DNA of 64,000 nt from Anabaena sp. 4-3 (lineage in GTDB: Bacteria; Cyanobacteriota; Cyanobacteriia; Cyanobacteriales; Nostocaceae). Under the pieces are notes generated by a model. The model saw nothing but the letters and a program-made list of their open reading frames with translations, did no database searches and was not told where the DNA came from. Both the position numbers and the translations under genes were made by a program. Below, in pieces: positions 1 to 9,655 of this stretch (its first letter is position 1; each line of letters opens with the position of its first letter). Location: assembly GCF_001597745.1 (NCBI RefSeq), contig NZ_LUHJ01000072.1, positions 231,734 to 295,733 of the forward strand. Direction: 5' to 3'.

Positions 1-732
1 TTCTAACAGTCCCGGTTTCCCCCCAGCACGACCGAATAAATCTGCGCCGCTAGTTTGCAACATCCCACAATTGACTTTAATTATCGGTTCACGGCGTTTG
101 GGGGAACTAAAATGAATTAGGGCGGCGATATTATCTTTGTCTAAGCCTGGTTCGCCGAAAATTTCGACAGATTTCCGGTCAGTCGCCGCTTCGCGTATTT
201 GTTCCCGCAAGCGCAACGCATAGCGACTTGTCCCCACAATTCCCCTTTGGGCTTTGGTAACTAAATATGGTCGCAAAGCTACGGAACGTTCTTGTTCATA
301 GCTTAACGCAGATGTCATCTGTGCTAATTCCTGCGCCAGTTGTCGAGACACAGCTTGAGTAATTTCGGGATATTGATTAACTAAGGTGCGAAACTCCGCC
401 ACCGGAATTACCCAGACATGGCATTCTGTGACAGCATTAATTGTGTATGGGGTTAATTCATCTAAGAGTAATTCTTTGAGGTGAATGACTGCACCCGGAA
501 GGAAACCGCAAGGGAAGACAGGGTTGTTTTTATTGGTAATTTCAGTTTCTAGTTGACCATCTAGGAGAATATAAAGTGCTGTTGGGCGAGTTCCTTCTTG
601 AATAAGAGTGCTTGCTTGAGGTATGACTTGTTCTTGAATCAGGGGAGCGATCGCATTCAACACTTCTGATGAGAGAATACTTAAAGTTGTTCGCTCCTGT
701 AACCAGATAACTTTCTCTGGATATATGCTCAT
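1..732 (-). CDS. Cyclic-nucleotide-binding regulator with sigma-54-type AAA start, partial (3' end outside window)
   Basis: The frame is open from ATG at 732 to the left edge, giving the first 244 residues. Residues about 15-125 read as a cNMP-binding/Crp-type beta-roll (ALYILLDGQLE, then PCGFLPGAVIHLKELL). From about residue 165 the text resembles the opening of sigma-54-interacting AAA domains: IVGTSRYALRLREQI, then GEPGLDKDNIAALIH where a Walker A GExGTGKE is expected, then VNCGML. The Walker A is degenerate, with LDKD in place of TGKE. The full-length architecture cannot be judged here. It is probably a cytosolic sensor or regulator; its effector and output are unknown. The call on the N-terminal domain is firm and the AAA part is moderately firm. 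Confidence 0.75.
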   Translation of the reverse strand, partial: MSIYPEKVIWLQERTTLSILSSEVLNAIAPLIQEQVIPQASTLIQEGTRPTALYILLDGQLETEITNKNNPVFPCGFLPGAVIHLKELLLDELTPYTINAVTECHVWVIPVAEFRTLVNQYPEITQAVSRQLAQELAQMTSALSYEQERSVALRPYLVTKAQRGIVGTSRYALRLREQIREAATDRKSVEIFGEPGLDKDNIAALIHFSSPKRREPIIKVNCGMLQTSGADLFGRAGGKPGLLE

Positions 733-790
733 GAGTTCCCCGTGTTGTCTGCTTGCTATAACAGGAATTATCCCCAAAAATAGCGATGTG

Positions 791-883
791 ATGAGTGTAT
801 CTGATTTGCCGAATCTTTGGGTTCCCTTGGTGCTGTTAGGTTTAATTATACTGGCGGCGGTGTTTTTTAGTCGTAGCCGTTAG
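791..883 (+). CDS. Possible 30-residue single-span membrane microprotein
   Basis: A short reading frame starts at ATG 791 and ends at TAG 881-883. It encodes MSVSDLPNLW followed by a hydrophobic stretch (VPLVLLGLIILAAVFF) and a basic end (SRSR). That is the layout of a minimal single-pass membrane protein with the positive end in the cytoplasm. It lies between the divergent start of the cNMP regulator at 732 and the RTX gene at 1009. I do not see a strong ribosome binding site. It does not match the small photosystem, cytochrome b6f or NDH subunits that I can recall. It may be a real microprotein or chance; low to moderate confidence. Confidence 0.35.
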   Translation: MSVSDLPNLWVPLVLLGLIILAAVFFSRSR

Positions 884-1008
884 TTTCAGAGATATAGGGC
901 AACAGTGAACCGGAAAGCTTGTTTTAAATTTCGATTAATTGACGAGCGTGTTAGTAACAGTTAGATTAGTGCTGATTTTTACTTCCGCATTTACCTGAGA
1001 ACTCAAAG

Positions 1009-3693
1009 ATGGTGGCAAATAACTCTACAGCAGCTAAAACCGTTGTGAATGTGACATTGGGGGGACAAACCACATTCGCTACAACCTTTGTTCCTACTGG
1101 TGCAGCCGGAACGATAAACGGCACTCAAACAAGATTAGGCGGTTTATCTGGTGTTGTTTACGATGCAGTTAATAATGTTTACTACTCGCTTTCAGATGCA
1201 CGTTCTGATAGTAATGGATTAGCACGCTTTTATACTTTTACTGCTAACTTAAATAATCTTGCCACACCCGAAATCACCTTTACCAATGCTACGCCGTTAA
1301 AGGATATTAATGGTAATTTCTTTGCAGCTAACAGTCTCAACCCAGAAGGTTTTGCCTTAACTCAAAATGGTACAGTTTTTGTCGCTTCTGAAGGTGAGGT
1401 TAATATCAATGCAGGTATTGTCATTAACCCGTTTATTAAAGAGTTTAATTTATCTACAGGGCAGGAAGTGCGATCGCTGCCCATACCGGCGAACTTTTTA
1501 CCAGTCATTGTAGATACCAATAATAGCGGGACAATCAATACAGGTGACACCCAAACTTCAGGCGTGCATAATAACTTGGCATTTGAAAGTTTAACTATCA
1601 CCCCTGATCAAAATACTCTATACACAGCTACAGAAACAGCCCTCTTTCAAGATGGCCCACTAATATCCGACCGTATTCGTCGTTCGCGGATTATCCAATA
1701 CAATCTAATCACAGGACAGCCAGAAAAACAATACTTATACATTACTGACCTAGCAGCAGAACCACCAACTGCTGAAAGACCACTAACTGGTAATGGTTTA
1801 GTCGATTTATTAGCAATTGATAACCAGGGTACATTATTAGCGTTAGAGCGTTCTGCATCAAGTGAAAGTACAGGTGCTAATCCCAGGTACACAATTAAAC
1901 TTTATGAAGTGAAGCTACAAGGGGCTACAGATATTAGTAGTCAGAATACTTTACCATCAGATATTTCTGCTATTCAACCAGTCCAAAAGCGACTGCTATT
2001 AACTCTCGATCCAAATAGTTCTGTCGGTAATGTAGAAGGGTTAGCTTTTGGCCCCACATTACAAGACGGTCGTCAGTCAATTGTCTTAGTCGCTGACAAT
2101 AATTTTAACACATCAACACAAATATTATCTTTAAGCGCACAAGTCAATACCATCTCTGCAAGTATCACCCAAAGTAGTGATAACACCAGTGTTACAGAAG
2201 GTGGTGTGACTGATAGTTATACAGTTGTCCTCACAAGTCAACCCACAACAAACGTTACCATCACTATTAATCCTGGTACACAAGTGACAACCAATGTCAA
2301 TCAACTTGTGTTCACACCTCAAAACTGGAATATCGCCCAAACCGTCACAGTTACAGCAGTAGATGATAACTTAGCTGAAGGCAATCACACAGGCACTATT
2401 CAACACACAGTTACGAGTAGCGATACCAATTACAACGGCATTACCATTGATAGTGTCAATGTCAGCATCACCGATAACGATATCACTCAAGGGACATCAG
2501 ATCAAGATTTTCTCAGAGGCACAAACAACAACGACATCATCAACGGCTTAGACGGCAACGACTACCTCATGGGAGGTGGAGGTAATGACACACTCGATGG
2601 TGGCACTGGTAATGACTACGCATTTGGGGGCGTAGGCAATGACAGCATTAGTGGTGGCGAAGGCTTTGACTTGCTCTACGGCAACGCAGGTAATGATACT
2701 GTTTACGGTGGCGAGGGCAATGACAACCTCGATGGCGGTACTGGTGATGATATCTTAGATGGGGGAGCAGGTAATGATATTTACACGGTAGACAGTATTA
2801 ACGACCAAGTGATTGAGGCAGTTGATGGAGGCATAGATAAAGTTAACTCTTTTATCGACTACACCCTAGGAGATAACCTAGAAAATCTCACTCTGTTGGG
2901 TAATGCAGTCACTGGTACTGGTAACACCCTCAATAACCACATCATCGGTAACAATACAGCTAATACCTTAAATGGTTTAGGCGGTGATGATTGGTTGATG
3001 GGTAAAGGTGGTAACGACAGACTCAATGGTGATGCTGGTAATGACCGACTTGATGGTGGTACAGGTAATGATACTCTCGATGGTGGTGCGGGTAATGATA
3101 TCTACGAAGTAGATAGTGTAGAGGATGTGATTATTGAAGCAGCAGATGGAGGTATAGATACAATCATTTCTATCGTAACATTGACATTAGGGGATAACGT
3201 AGAGAACCTGAGTTTGGTAGGTAATCAAACAATAGATGGTACTGGTAATGATGCTGCTAACCGAATTATGGGTAATAATCCTAACAATACCTTGATGGGT
3301 TTGGGAGGTGATGACTATCTTTCCGGGGGGGCAGGGGATGATACACTCATTGGTGGTGCTGGTAATGATACCTTAGTCGGTGGTCGTGGTGCAGATATCT
3401 TTGATTTGACTGGTGTTCTGACTGGTGGCTTTGATACTATCGTTGATTTTAAAGTCGGTGAGGATAACATTCATCTATCTGCATCTGAGGTTAGCTTGAC
3501 AGCAGGAAGCTTAGACTCTAGCTTGTTTGTATTGGGTAGGAGTGCGACTACAGAAAATCAACGCTTGATCTACAATCAAGCTCAAGGTGAACTATTTTTT
3601 GATGCTGATGGTAGTGGCGGTGCTGCACAGGTGCAAATTGCCCGGTTCTCTAATCGTGCGGCTTTAACTGCTGAGAGTTTTTTGATAGTTTAA
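1009..3693 (+). CDS. Secreted phytase-like esterase with Calx-beta-like and RTX calcium-binding repeats
   Basis: This is an 894-residue protein. Residues about 35-375 resemble the esterase-like/phytase-like beta-propeller family (LGGLSGVVYD, NPEGFALTQNG, NVEGLAFGPTL). Residues about 385-490 form a Calx-beta-like domain (VTEGGVTDSYTVVL...SITDND). From about residue 500 to 790 there are many glycine/aspartate nonapeptides (GGxGNDxLxG), arranged in three blocks separated by VDSxxDxVIEA spacers. The C-terminus has an acidic region typical of type I secretion substrates. No N-terminal signal peptide is visible, which fits type I export. It probably acts outside the cell, folding on calcium, possibly on phosphate esters. 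The substrate is an inference. A terminator-like hairpin follows at 3756. Confidence 0.85.
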   Translation: MVANNSTAAKTVVNVTLGGQTTFATTFVPTGAAGTINGTQTRLGGLSGVVYDAVNNVYYSLSDARSDSNGLARFYTFTANLNNLATPEITFTNATPLKDINGNFFAANSLNPEGFALTQNGTVFVASEGEVNINAGIVINPFIKEFNLSTGQEVRSLPIPANFLPVIVDTNNSGTINTGDTQTSGVHNNLAFESLTITPDQNTLYTATETALFQDGPLISDRIRRSRIIQYNLITGQPEKQYLYITDLAAEPPTAERPLTGNGLVDLLAIDNQGTLLALERSASSESTGANPRYTIKLYEVKLQGATDISSQNTLPSDISAIQPVQKRLLLTLDPNSSVGNVEGLAFGPTLQDGRQSIVLVADNNFNTSTQILSLSAQVNTISASITQSSDNTSVTEGGVTDSYTVVLTSQPTTNVTITINPGTQVTTNVNQLVFTPQNWNIAQTVTVTAVDDNLAEGNHTGTIQHTVTSSDTNYNGITIDSVNVSITDNDITQGTSDQDFLRGTNNNDIINGLDGNDYLMGGGGNDTLDGGTGNDYAFGGVGNDSISGGEGFDLLYGNAGNDTVYGGEGNDNLDGGTGDDILDGGAGNDIYTVDSINDQVIEAVDGGIDKVNSFIDYTLGDNLENLTLLGNAVTGTGNTLNNHIIGNNTANTLNGLGGDDWLMGKGGNDRLNGDAGNDRLDGGTGNDTLDGGAGNDIYEVDSVEDVIIEAADGGIDTIISIVTLTLGDNVENLSLVGNQTIDGTGNDAANRIMGNNPNNTLMGLGGDDYLSGGAGDDTLIGGAGNDTLVGGRGADIFDLTGVLTGGFDTIVDFKVGEDNIHLSASEVSLTAGSLDSSLFVLGRSATTENQRLIYNQAQGELFFDADGSGGAAQVQIARFSNRAALTAESFLIV

Positions 3694-3755
3694 AGCATAC
3701 CAGAATCAAGAGGTGCGATCGCCTATCATAATTAAAGATAAAATGATGATGGGAT

Positions 3756-3805
3756 AGATCCCCGACTTCTCAAAGAAGTCGGGGATCTGAGTATTCCGTT
3801 TTTTT
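3756..3805 (+). terminator. Hairpin plus T-tract, copy 1 of a dispersed unit
   Basis: Arms agatccccgacttc (3756-3769) and gaagtcggggatct (3775-3788) pair perfectly around a 5-nt loop. A run of seven T follows at 3799-3805. The unit sits between the convergent ends of the RTX gene (3693) and the GCS2-family gene (3810), with the T-tract placed to terminate the RTX transcript. Near-identical units occur at 19451, 50942 and 54651. Confidence 0.7.
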
Positions 3806-3809
3806 AAGG

Positions 3810-5147
3810 TCAATTCAGTAGTTGGCATTGTTCATCTAATGTTGCTAAAGGATGTTCAGTGTCTAGCCATGAAACCTGTGTTTCTAACTGTTCGCAGCAC
3901 TCCCGCACTAAACGTAAACCTGCATCTCGTGATAGTTCTGCCGTGGTTGGGGTGAACTCTTGCAGAATCTTAGCTTCTATACTTTGATAATGATCTAATT
4001 CTGTTCTGAGTTGGGTTAAATATTTTGCCCCTTCTCCACCGTCGGCAATGGCAAATTGCAACACAGAATCAACGTAAGCCTTAACTTGGGGATGTTTCAC
4101 TCCCTCGGTAGCCGCAGCATACAACAACTCACCATTTAAATACTCAAAATCTGGTACTAAAAGTTGCTCATCTGTGAGTTCAAAGGTACAAACTTCTTTA
4201 GTTGGTTTGACTTGCAGATGGTTACTTCTAACTCGGTGAGCCAGTTTTTCCAATAATGCGATGATAGCAATAGTCACACTGGGAAAATTACTATCTATAC
4301 ATCTGACTTCCACTGTACCGAGTTTGTTGAGACGGATGGGATTCCAAGCTGATTTGAGTAAGCTTCCTCCTGCTGCTAAAAATAAATGACGCTCAATTCC
4401 AGCTTGATCAATTGCTTCCAACCAAGCATAATAACGTTCAAATTGCAATTCAACTAAACTTTCCACACTTTCAGCATAAGGTCTGAGTCCGCCAACAGCT
4501 TGCAAATGGGTGTATACTCCTTCCCAGCCGAAAATTTCACTGCCCCGATAACGAATTGTGTGCGCCGCTAGCCCAATTGCTTGTCCTTCATAAAACGGAC
4601 ACGCCCGCCCTAATGAAATCAATACCGAATCACAAGCTGTAGCTAAGTTGTAAATATTGAGTAGTTCCTCTCGCTCGGCTGGTGTAGAGTTATAGGAGAC
4701 TGCCACACGCGGATCAATTACCCCTGGCGGTACTTCTAAATGTAGATGTGTCCCCGTGCATTTGCCAGCGTGTAAAAATCTATCGTAGCCGACAGTCCGC
4801 GCTTGAATGTGGTAATTAGGCTGATCGCGCATCACTGGCATGATATGTAACGGGTAGCTAGAGAGAGGATAAAGCCGTAAACCTGTTTTTCGTGCTGCGG
4901 TTAATGCCAGTTTGAGGTTTTTTAAATACTCTTTTGCTAACTCTGTACCTGTGTAAGCTGGCGGTGTGTTAATCTCCAGCATACACTTGACGAACTCTGG
5001 TACAAAGTATTGTGAATTTAAACCTTGATCTGCTGCTGTTTGGCGGCAAATTTGCAAGAATTCATCGGCGCGATCGCTAATTTCACCTGCTTCATCGACT
5101 AAAAAAAATTCTTGCTCTAGACCGATGCGACGTTTTACTATATCCAT
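3810..5147 (-). CDS. Glutamate-cysteine ligase family (GCS2) carboxylate-amine ligase
   Basis: The 445-residue protein opens with GLEQEFFLVDE, the glutamate-rich start typical of GCS2/YbdK-type ATP-dependent ligases. It continues with CMLEINTPP, the metal- and substrate-binding strand, and later HLHLEVPPGV and TVEVRCIDSNFPS, which are family landmarks. The expected activity is gamma-glutamylcysteine formation or a related carboxylate-amine ligation in the cytosol. Family membership is clear, but I cannot tell from sequence alone whether this is the main glutathione-pathway gshA or a paralogue, so no symbol is given. It is convergent with the RTX gene. The upstream 170 bases are very AT-rich and probably hold its promoter. 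Confidence 0.8.
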   Translation of the reverse strand: MDIVKRRIGLEQEFFLVDEAGEISDRADEFLQICRQTAADQGLNSQYFVPEFVKCMLEINTPPAYTGTELAKEYLKNLKLALTAARKTGLRLYPLSSYPLHIMPVMRDQPNYHIQARTVGYDRFLHAGKCTGTHLHLEVPPGVIDPRVAVSYNSTPAEREELLNIYNLATACDSVLISLGRACPFYEGQAIGLAAHTIRYRGSEIFGWEGVYTHLQAVGGLRPYAESVESLVELQFERYYAWLEAIDQAGIERHLFLAAGGSLLKSAWNPIRLNKLGTVEVRCIDSNFPSVTIAIIALLEKLAHRVRSNHLQVKPTKEVCTFELTDEQLLVPDFEYLNGELLYAAATEGVKHPQVKAYVDSVLQFAIADGGEGAKYLTQLRTELDHYQSIEAKILQEFTPTTAELSRDAGLRLVRECCEQLETQVSWLDTEHPLATLDEQCQLLN

Positions 5148-5479
5148 ATTATTTTTTTGAATAATCTATTATTAGTTATTAAATTCCAATATCAAATTTT
5201 ATCTTTTGAATTTTCATAAAAACATTTCTTAATTATATGTAAAATATAACAATTTATATAAATATGTAGTTAAATATAACATCATTGACAATTTACTAAT
5301 ATAAAAGTTAATGTTACTGACTTAATTGATAATACATAGCTGGACTCCAAACCCTAAAATATTCAGCAATTAATATTACAGCAATCTGGGCTAGCAAAAG
5401 AGAGTAGGGGAGGCAGTCGAAAAAAACAAGTTTGGTTTTTCCAACAGCCTCCATCATAGTTAAATATAGGCAGCTTGAT
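5148..5479. other. AT-rich intergenic stretch, no gene supported
   Basis: This region is strongly AT-rich from 5150 to 5320 and carries the promoter side of the GCS2-family gene. A reverse frame at 5314-5505 could encode 63 residues, but it overlaps the end of the small gene at 5480 and has no clear ribosome binding site. It may be the remnant of something larger. Confidence 0.5.
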
Positions 5480-5704
5480 CTACACGGTGGACATGGCAGA
5501 ATCAACTAATTTTTTTAATTTCAAGTAGGCTTCTGGTGCTGTCAAACAATTAGAAATGTTACCATCAGGAATACAAAATTCCCAGCTATCTGCGTAATAA
5601 TGAATCACAAAGGAAGGAATTAGTTTTAAATTCACTGCCTGTCTACCTAATTCTTCTGTTTTTTCTAATAAGCTCTGTTCATCGTGAAACAAGTGGGTAC
5701 TCAT
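5480..5704 (-). CDS. Small hypothetical protein, about 74 residues
   Basis: The frame could begin at 5728, but MSTHLFHDEQ at 5704 is the more protein-like start; the choice is uncertain because no good Shine-Dalgarno is seen. The product is mixed alpha/beta, soluble, without signal peptide or membrane span (EKTEELGRQAVNL, SFVIHYYADSWEFCI, EAYLKLKKLVDSA). Its codon use and amino-acid balance look genuine. I do not recognise the family. It is a single gene upstream of the MATE transporter on the same strand but about 220 bases away from it. Confidence 0.5.
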   Translation of the reverse strand: MSTHLFHDEQSLLEKTEELGRQAVNLKLIPSFVIHYYADSWEFCIPDGNISNCLTAPEAYLKLKKLVDSAMSTV

Positions 5705-5924
5705 AATCATCACACCATATCTTGACACAACTTGGTAAATATCAGGTGGTGATCGAGTTGTTGGCTTCTAACCATCACCTTCAAAGCTGTTATAAACAGA
5801 AAATGTGAGGAACTTGTGAGGAATGCTGATGATTGCTAAAAAATTTGGGCATTGGGAATTGGGTATGGGATTTTTCCCCTTTGCGCCTCAGCTTTCTCAG
5901 CTTCCTCTACAATGGGAGATGATT

Positions 5925-7286
5925 TTAGGAACTGGGGAGTAAATCTTGATTGGCTAAATTTTTGCTCACCAGTGTCTTAGGTAATTGTGACCCCAGCACT
6001 ATAATCATGATGGTCATGTAAGAAACAAGTGCCATCCATAAAAGGTGATTATTGTGGAGATACCAGCCTGTGACAGCTAGGGGTGTAAAACCTAATCCAA
6101 AGGCTAATAAAACGGCATTACGGATGATAGCACCCGACTTTAAGCCGATGAAGTACCCTTCCAACATGAAAGCAGTTGCAGTTAATCCTAAAAGCGGTAG
6201 TAACCAAGTGACGTAAATACTGATGTTTTCGTTGATTTCTGCATGATTAGTCAAGAGTCCAAATATTGTATCTGGGAAAATTACAGATGCGATCGCAAAG
6301 CCTAGAGCAATAAATAAACTGGTAATTATAGAAATACTCAACAATGGAATCATCTTCTCGGTTGTACCTTTACCCTGAAAGTTGCCAGTTAATGTTTGCG
6401 TTGTCATCCCTACACCTTGAATTGTGAACTGACTCAACAGGGCAATTTGCAACAGTAAACCGTTTTCTGCCAAGGTAATAGTTCCCATTGTCGCGCTTAA
6501 ATTTGTAAAAATGGCATAGGTAGAAATTAACACTAAAAATCGCACCAGAATATTGGTTTTCAGCACAACAGTATCTTTCAATGCCTCCCAATCAAACACT
6601 TCTTGTAAGGCGGCTGGTAGTTCTGCCCATTGAATGCTAAAACCCACCCCCAGCAAACCAGTCACTAAGGCAAGATATTGACTGATGGCTGTTGCCAATC
6701 CCGCCCCCATGCTTGCCCAACCGCACTTGACAATCATTAAATAGTCCAGCAGCACATTAGAACCATTGGCAATGACAGACATCAGCAGCACCAGACTATT
6801 CATTTCTCGCCCGGTAAACCAACCAATTAACACAAAGTTGAGCAATACAGCCGGGGCTGCCCAAATTCTCGCAGAGAAATAATCAGTTCCCGAACTTTCA
6901 ATTTCTGGAGAACCACTTAAAATCAAAAACCCCATCTTTTGGATTGGGTATTGCAGCAACAGAATCAGTAACCCCAATCCTAGGGCAATTAAAACACTCC
7001 GCATCCCAACTAATAATATGGTTTTGTGGTCATCCATGCCTACAGCTTGTGCAGTTAGGGCGTTCACACTGGAACGTAAAAACTTTAACACCCGGTAAAG
7101 ATAGTCAAAGAGAATAGTTGCAAGAATAACTCCCGCCAAGTGGCGAATATCTGCTAAATGTCCCAAAAAAGCAATGTCAACAATACCCGCCAAGGGTACC
7201 ATCATGTTGGAAAGCACATTAATGCTTGCCATTTTGTAAAAGCGAGGTAGAAAGTCATACTGGAGTGATACTGCCGCAAATCGCAT
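5925..7286 (-). CDS. MATE-family multidrug/toxin efflux transporter
   Basis: The 453-residue product has about twelve hydrophobic segments and the MATE/DinF opening pattern (NMMVPLAGIVDIAFLGHL near residues 27-44, then VNALTAQAVG). Length is normal for the family. It would sit in the plasma membrane and export small molecules by Na+ or H+ antiport. The substrate cannot be inferred. MRFAAVSLQYDF at 7286 is used as the start; a second Met at residue 19 is possible. The gene stands alone between the small gene at 5480 and the rubrerythrin terminator at 7378. Confidence 0.85.
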   Translation of the reverse strand: MRFAAVSLQYDFLPRFYKMASINVLSNMMVPLAGIVDIAFLGHLADIRHLAGVILATILFDYLYRVLKFLRSSVNALTAQAVGMDDHKTILLVGMRSVLIALGLGLLILLLQYPIQKMGFLILSGSPEIESSGTDYFSARIWAAPAVLLNFVLIGWFTGREMNSLVLLMSVIANGSNVLLDYLMIVKCGWASMGAGLATAISQYLALVTGLLGVGFSIQWAELPAALQEVFDWEALKDTVVLKTNILVRFLVLISTYAIFTNLSATMGTITLAENGLLLQIALLSQFTIQGVGMTTQTLTGNFQGKGTTEKMIPLLSISIITSLFIALGFAIASVIFPDTIFGLLTNHAEINENISIYVTWLLPLLGLTATAFMLEGYFIGLKSGAIIRNAVLLAFGLGFTPLAVTGWYLHNNHLLWMALVSYMTIMIIVLGSQLPKTLVSKNLANQDLLPSS

Positions 7287-7377
7287 AAATTGGCTCTAAT
7301 GCAGTTATTAATGGAAATTGTCACTATTTCAGTTTAGGCGACAGGGCAAGAATATACAGTTTTTTGGTGACTTATGT

Positions 7378-7419
7378 AAAAAATAACGCGAAGTTTCTAT
7401 AAATTAACTCGCGTTATTT
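7378..7419 (-). terminator. Rho-independent terminator of rubrerythrin
   Basis: On the minus strand, arms at 7409-7419 and 7381-7391 (aaataacgcga and its complement) form an 11-bp stem. The stem is followed by a run of six T (plus-strand A at 7378-7383). It lies 43 bases past the rubrerythrin stop codon. Confidence 0.7.
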
Positions 7420-7461
7420 GCGTCAAAAAATTGTATGGTTAATCGTTATATTTAGACATAT

Positions 7462-8175
7462 TTAGGCAGCAAGTTTTTCCTCAAGAGGAATAAAAGTCTT
7501 TTTGCTAGCACCACAGATGGGACAATGCCAATCATCAGGAATAGCTTCAAAGGGTGTACCTGCTGCAATGCCAGAATCAGGATCACCAGTTACAGGATCG
7601 TAAATCATGCTGCATTGTCTGCATATCCATTTCCGGGTATTGGGATCTTCACTAGCTACTCTGGTTGTAGGTTCGCCACCATTTAATATTTCTAAAGCTT
7701 CTGTGTAGCGATCGGCGTGGTAATTTTCGATAAACTTGAGTAAGCCGAAACGGTGGGCGGCGGCGCGGAAGGTGCCAGCGTGTTCACTGGATTCTTGAGC
7801 CTGTTTCAGAAATTCTGCGGCGGCGGGATGATCGCGATCGCGTGCAGCATCTGCGGCAAAATTAGGATACATGGTGGTGTATTCGTAGGTTTCCCCTTCA
7901 ATTGCCAAAGATAAACAACGAGAAACAATTTCTCGCTTTTGTTCGTCAGTCAAAGCCTCTGGATTTTCTACAACCAATTCTGGGTGTAACAACTCAAAAT
8001 GAGCAAAAGCGTGTTCGGTTTCTTGTTCGGCGGTTTCCCGAAACAGTTTAGCTAAATCTTTAAATCCTAGTTTACGTGCCACCTCAGCAAAGAATAGATA
8101 TTTTCGATTCGCCATTGATTCCCCAGCAAAGGCGGCTTCTAAGTTTTGCAAAGTTGTAAAGTTTGAAAGATCCAT
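7462..8175 (-). CDS. Rubrerythrin (ferritin-like diiron domain plus rubredoxin domain)
   Basis: The reading frame extends to 8226, but [11 protein letters not shown] at 8175 is the natural start, preceded by AGGT, giving 237 residues. Residues about 1-150 form the four-helix diiron domain, with [22 protein letters not shown] and EGETYEY carrying the iron-ligand Glu/His residues. The C-terminal part is a rubredoxin domain with [12 protein letters not shown] and [10 protein letters not shown], the four Cys ligands. Rubrerythrins reduce hydrogen peroxide in the cytosol using electrons passed through the rubredoxin iron; in cyanobacteria they are linked to peroxide defence. Single gene with its own terminator. 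Confidence 0.93.
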   Translation of the reverse strand: MDLSNFTTLQNLEAAFAGESMANRKYLFFAEVARKLGFKDLAKLFRETAEQETEHAFAHFELLHPELVVENPEALTDEQKREIVSRCLSLAIEGETYEYTTMYPNFAADAARDRDHPAAAEFLKQAQESSEHAGTFRAAAHRFGLLKFIENYHADRYTEALEILNGGEPTTRVASEDPNTRKWICRQCSMIYDPVTGDPDSGIAAGTPFEAIPDDWHCPICGASKKTFIPLEEKLAA

Positions 8176-8395
8176 AAATTTTCGATACCTGACAAGTAAT
8201 ACTTGAAATGGAAAATACAGACTCAAAAATTGAGTAGATGAGCTACCACTTGTATAATTTACATTGTTTGAGACAAATTATTTAGTCCATATTTATTTAC
8301 GGATTTTTTGAATGGTGACAGGAAAATTGCAGCATCAGCCAGAAGAGGGCAGGGATATTCTGTAGCCTCTAGTGACAGAAAATAAGTTACTTTGC

Positions 8396-8427
8396 TTGTA
8401 GAGACGTTGCATGCAACGTCTCTACAA
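8396..8427. repeat. Perfect 32-nt palindrome of a dispersed family
   Basis: TTGTAGAGACGTTGCA is followed directly by its own complement, giving 16-bp arms with no loop. It lies past the 3' end of the pirin gene. Related but less perfect copies are at 22238-22270, 45449-45474 and 60153-60181. No T-tract follows on either strand. Confidence 0.75.
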
Positions 8428-8475
8428 CTAGATTTATCGGCTCAATATGGCTCACGAAACATTTAGCTTGAGAAA

Positions 8476-9192
8476 TTACGCCAAATCAAACAACAGAAAT
8501 TCTGTACCGATATCTGTGCTGATTTCTAGTTTTTCCTCTCCGTGAATTTGCACACCATCACCTGCTGTTAATTCTTCACCATGCAAAGTTGCGACACCTT
8601 GAGCAATTTGTAACCAAGCATAACGATTTGGTTTAAGGTGATAATTGACTATATCGCCCGGTTCTAAAATAGAGGCGTAGATATCCACATCTTGATGAAT
8701 AGTCACAGCACCATCACGCCCATCTTTAGCCGCAACTAGGCGGAGTTGTCCGCGTTTTTCTTCAGGGGTAAACGCTTTTTGTTCATATCTGGGAGATAGT
8801 CCCGACTTGTCTGGTAAAATCCAGATTTGCAATAGGTGAAGTGGTTCAGTTTTTGAGTGATTAAATTCGCTGTGCTGAATTCCATTACCAGCACTCATAA
8901 TCTGAACATCACCGGGGCGAATCACTGAACCTGTACCTAAACTGTCTTGATGTTCTACTGCACCTGATAGCACATAGGTAAGAATTTCCATGTCACGATG
9001 TCCGTGGGTAGGAAATCCGGCACCGGCAGCGATGCGATCATCATTAATCACTCTTAACGCCCGAAATCCCATGCGCTTGGGATCATAAAAATGGCTAAAG
9101 GAAAATGTATGATAACTATCGAGCCAACTAATTTGACTACGCCCACGCTCGTTACGATGATGAATTAAGTAGTTAACTGTGTTCAAAGACAT
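8476..9192 (-). CDS. Pirin-family bicupin protein (YhaK-like)
   Basis: The 238-residue product has the pirin signature early: [28 protein letters not shown], then a cupin metal site [15 protein letters not shown] and a second His/Glu cluster near IQHSEFNHS. Pirins of this type bind iron or other metals, and some act as quercetin 2,3-dioxygenases; the in vivo substrate in cyanobacteria is unknown. Cytosolic, no signal peptide. It is alone on this strand, with a family palindrome behind it and repeat-rich DNA ahead. The family call is strong; the activity is not established here. Confidence 0.88.
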   Translation of the reverse strand: MSLNTVNYLIHHRNERGRSQISWLDSYHTFSFSHFYDPKRMGFRALRVINDDRIAAGAGFPTHGHRDMEILTYVLSGAVEHQDSLGTGSVIRPGDVQIMSAGNGIQHSEFNHSKTEPLHLLQIWILPDKSGLSPRYEQKAFTPEEKRGQLRLVAAKDGRDGAVTIHQDVDIYASILEPGDIVNYHLKPNRYAWLQIAQGVATLHGEELTAGDGVQIHGEEKLEISTDIGTEFLLFDLA

Positions 9193-9351
9193 GGATTTAC
9201 CTCATTTGCAAATTAGAAAGTAGTGATTTAGTAATGCTAAATTCGGAGAAAATGAGTGAATGATTAATAAAAGTCTATTGCTACTTTATTGCTAAATAAT
9301 TTCTATGGGTTGATTATGGTTTAACTTTGTGATTCTGTGGTTGAGGGACTG

Positions 9352-9475
9352 CCAGAGCAAAAAATATCCAAAATGTAGGGTGCGTCAGCACGAGAAACCC
9401 TAGCTATCCCAAGAAAATATTCATACTGACGCACCCTACTAATAGTCGATTCGGATAATTTATTTTTCGGTGTTC
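9352..9475 (+). repeat. 124-bp MITE-like element, inverted partner of 46928-47051
   Basis: The core has GTAGGGTGCGTCAG (9375-9388) and its complement (9426-9439). The similarity to the copy at 46928-47051 extends well beyond these arms, from ccagagcaaaaaat to ggtgttc. Aligned by eye, the two copies have the same length and about 8 differences. No gene occupies 9193-9722. Around 9595-9625 there is also a piece resembling the end of the heptamer-carrying element (aactattctaacaaacacgat). Confidence 0.75.
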
Positions 9476-9655
9476 TCTAAATATTTTATTTCCGAGAGTT
9501 GTTTATCTAAATTTGAACTATCTAAATAGTAAAGTATGGCAATATAAAATGAAAAGTACGCACTTAAAAGTGGGATACTTACCAAAAAGATACTAATATA
9601 ACTATTCTAACAAACACGATATTATACAACTAAAATGAAGCAAAGAATCGACTAC

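Noticed and set aside
1362..2340. Three minus-strand frames of 69-81 residues inside the phytase/RTX gene
   Set aside because: They are antisense shadows of a clear 894-residue protein, with no start signals or recognisable domains.
5314..5505. 63-residue minus-strand frame with a hydrophobic middle
   Set aside because: It overlaps the better-supported gene at 5480 and has no ribosome binding site. It might be a trace of an old transposase, but nothing specific supports that.
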